Source: Planctomycetota bacterium (GTDB lineage Bacteria > Planctomycetota > UBA1135). From it: a stretch of 5,725 nucleotides of DNA. Made by a program: the position numbers and the translations under genes. The notes under the pieces were generated by a model. The model was not told the origin of the DNA. It ran no database searches and was given only the letters and a program-made list of their open reading frames with translations. The stretch lies in contig DNPI01000230.1 of the NCBI GenBank assembly GCA_003501525.1, forward strand, positions 1 to 5,725, given 5' to 3'. Shown here piece after piece: positions 5,638-5,725 of this stretch (position 1 is its first letter; each line of letters begins with the position of its first letter).

Positions 5638-5725
5638 TGGTGCCGAAGGGGGGATTCGAACCCCCACGACCGAAGAGGTCACAGGCTCCTGAAGCCTGCG
5701 CGTCTGCCAATTCCGCCACTTCGGC
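5638..5725 (-). tRNA. tRNA-Leu(CAG), 3' CCA encoded
   Basis: This is a class II tRNA on the minus strand whose 5' end falls exactly on the window edge. The acceptor stem is GCCGAAG/CTTCGGC. The anticodon stem CAGGC/GCCTG holds loop TTCAGGA, giving anticodon CAG (5689-5691), which reads CUG. The long variable arm forms GACC/GGTC with a five-base loop, as expected for leucine tRNAs. The T-arm is GGGGG/CCCCC with loop TTCGAAT, the discriminator is A, and CCA is encoded at 5638-5640. Its promoter must lie outside the window. Confidence 0.96.

Overview
The window looks like ordinary bacterial chromosome of moderate GC content. It is gene-dense, with one-base and four-base gene overlaps. All three tRNAs carry their 3'-terminal CCA in the DNA. 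I cannot name the phylum from this sequence alone. No mobile element, CRISPR array, phage gene or integration scar is visible.

Left part, plus strand (1-3303): a sugar-nucleotide block. It starts inside the C-terminal half of a UDP-glucuronate decarboxylase (UDP-xylose synthase). The stop of that gene overlaps by one base (TAATG) with the start of glmS, which encodes glutamine:fructose-6-phosphate aminotransferase. After 41 bp comes a short-chain NAD-dependent sugar-nucleotide 4-epimerase. Its residue at the known substrate gatekeeper position is Ser, as in UDP-GlcNAc epimerases of the WbpP type. Together these genes would supply UDP-xylose, glucosamine-6-phosphate (the entry to UDP-GlcNAc) and probably UDP-GalNAc/UDP-Gal for cell-surface polysaccharide. 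That pathway reading is inference from the families.

Right part, minus strand (5725 down to 3300): read in the direction of transcription, this holds tRNA-Leu(CAG), tRNA-Trp(CCA), rsmG (16S rRNA G527 methyltransferase), tRNA-Val(GAC) and an HtrA/DegP-like trypsin-fold protease with two PDZ domains. Spacing is tight: 9 nt between the first two tRNAs, 15 nt from tRNA-Trp to the best rsmG start, 38 nt from the rsmG stop to tRNA-Val, and 50 nt from tRNA-Val to the protease. The protease and epimerase genes converge and overlap by four bases at their stop codons.

No complete unknown system is evident. The points most worth a second look are the rsmG message enclosed by tRNAs with no usual ribosome binding site, the C33 (instead of U33) and leader/trailer pairing of tRNA-Val, the stem-loop just upstream of the protease start, and the Ser gatekeeper of the epimerase.
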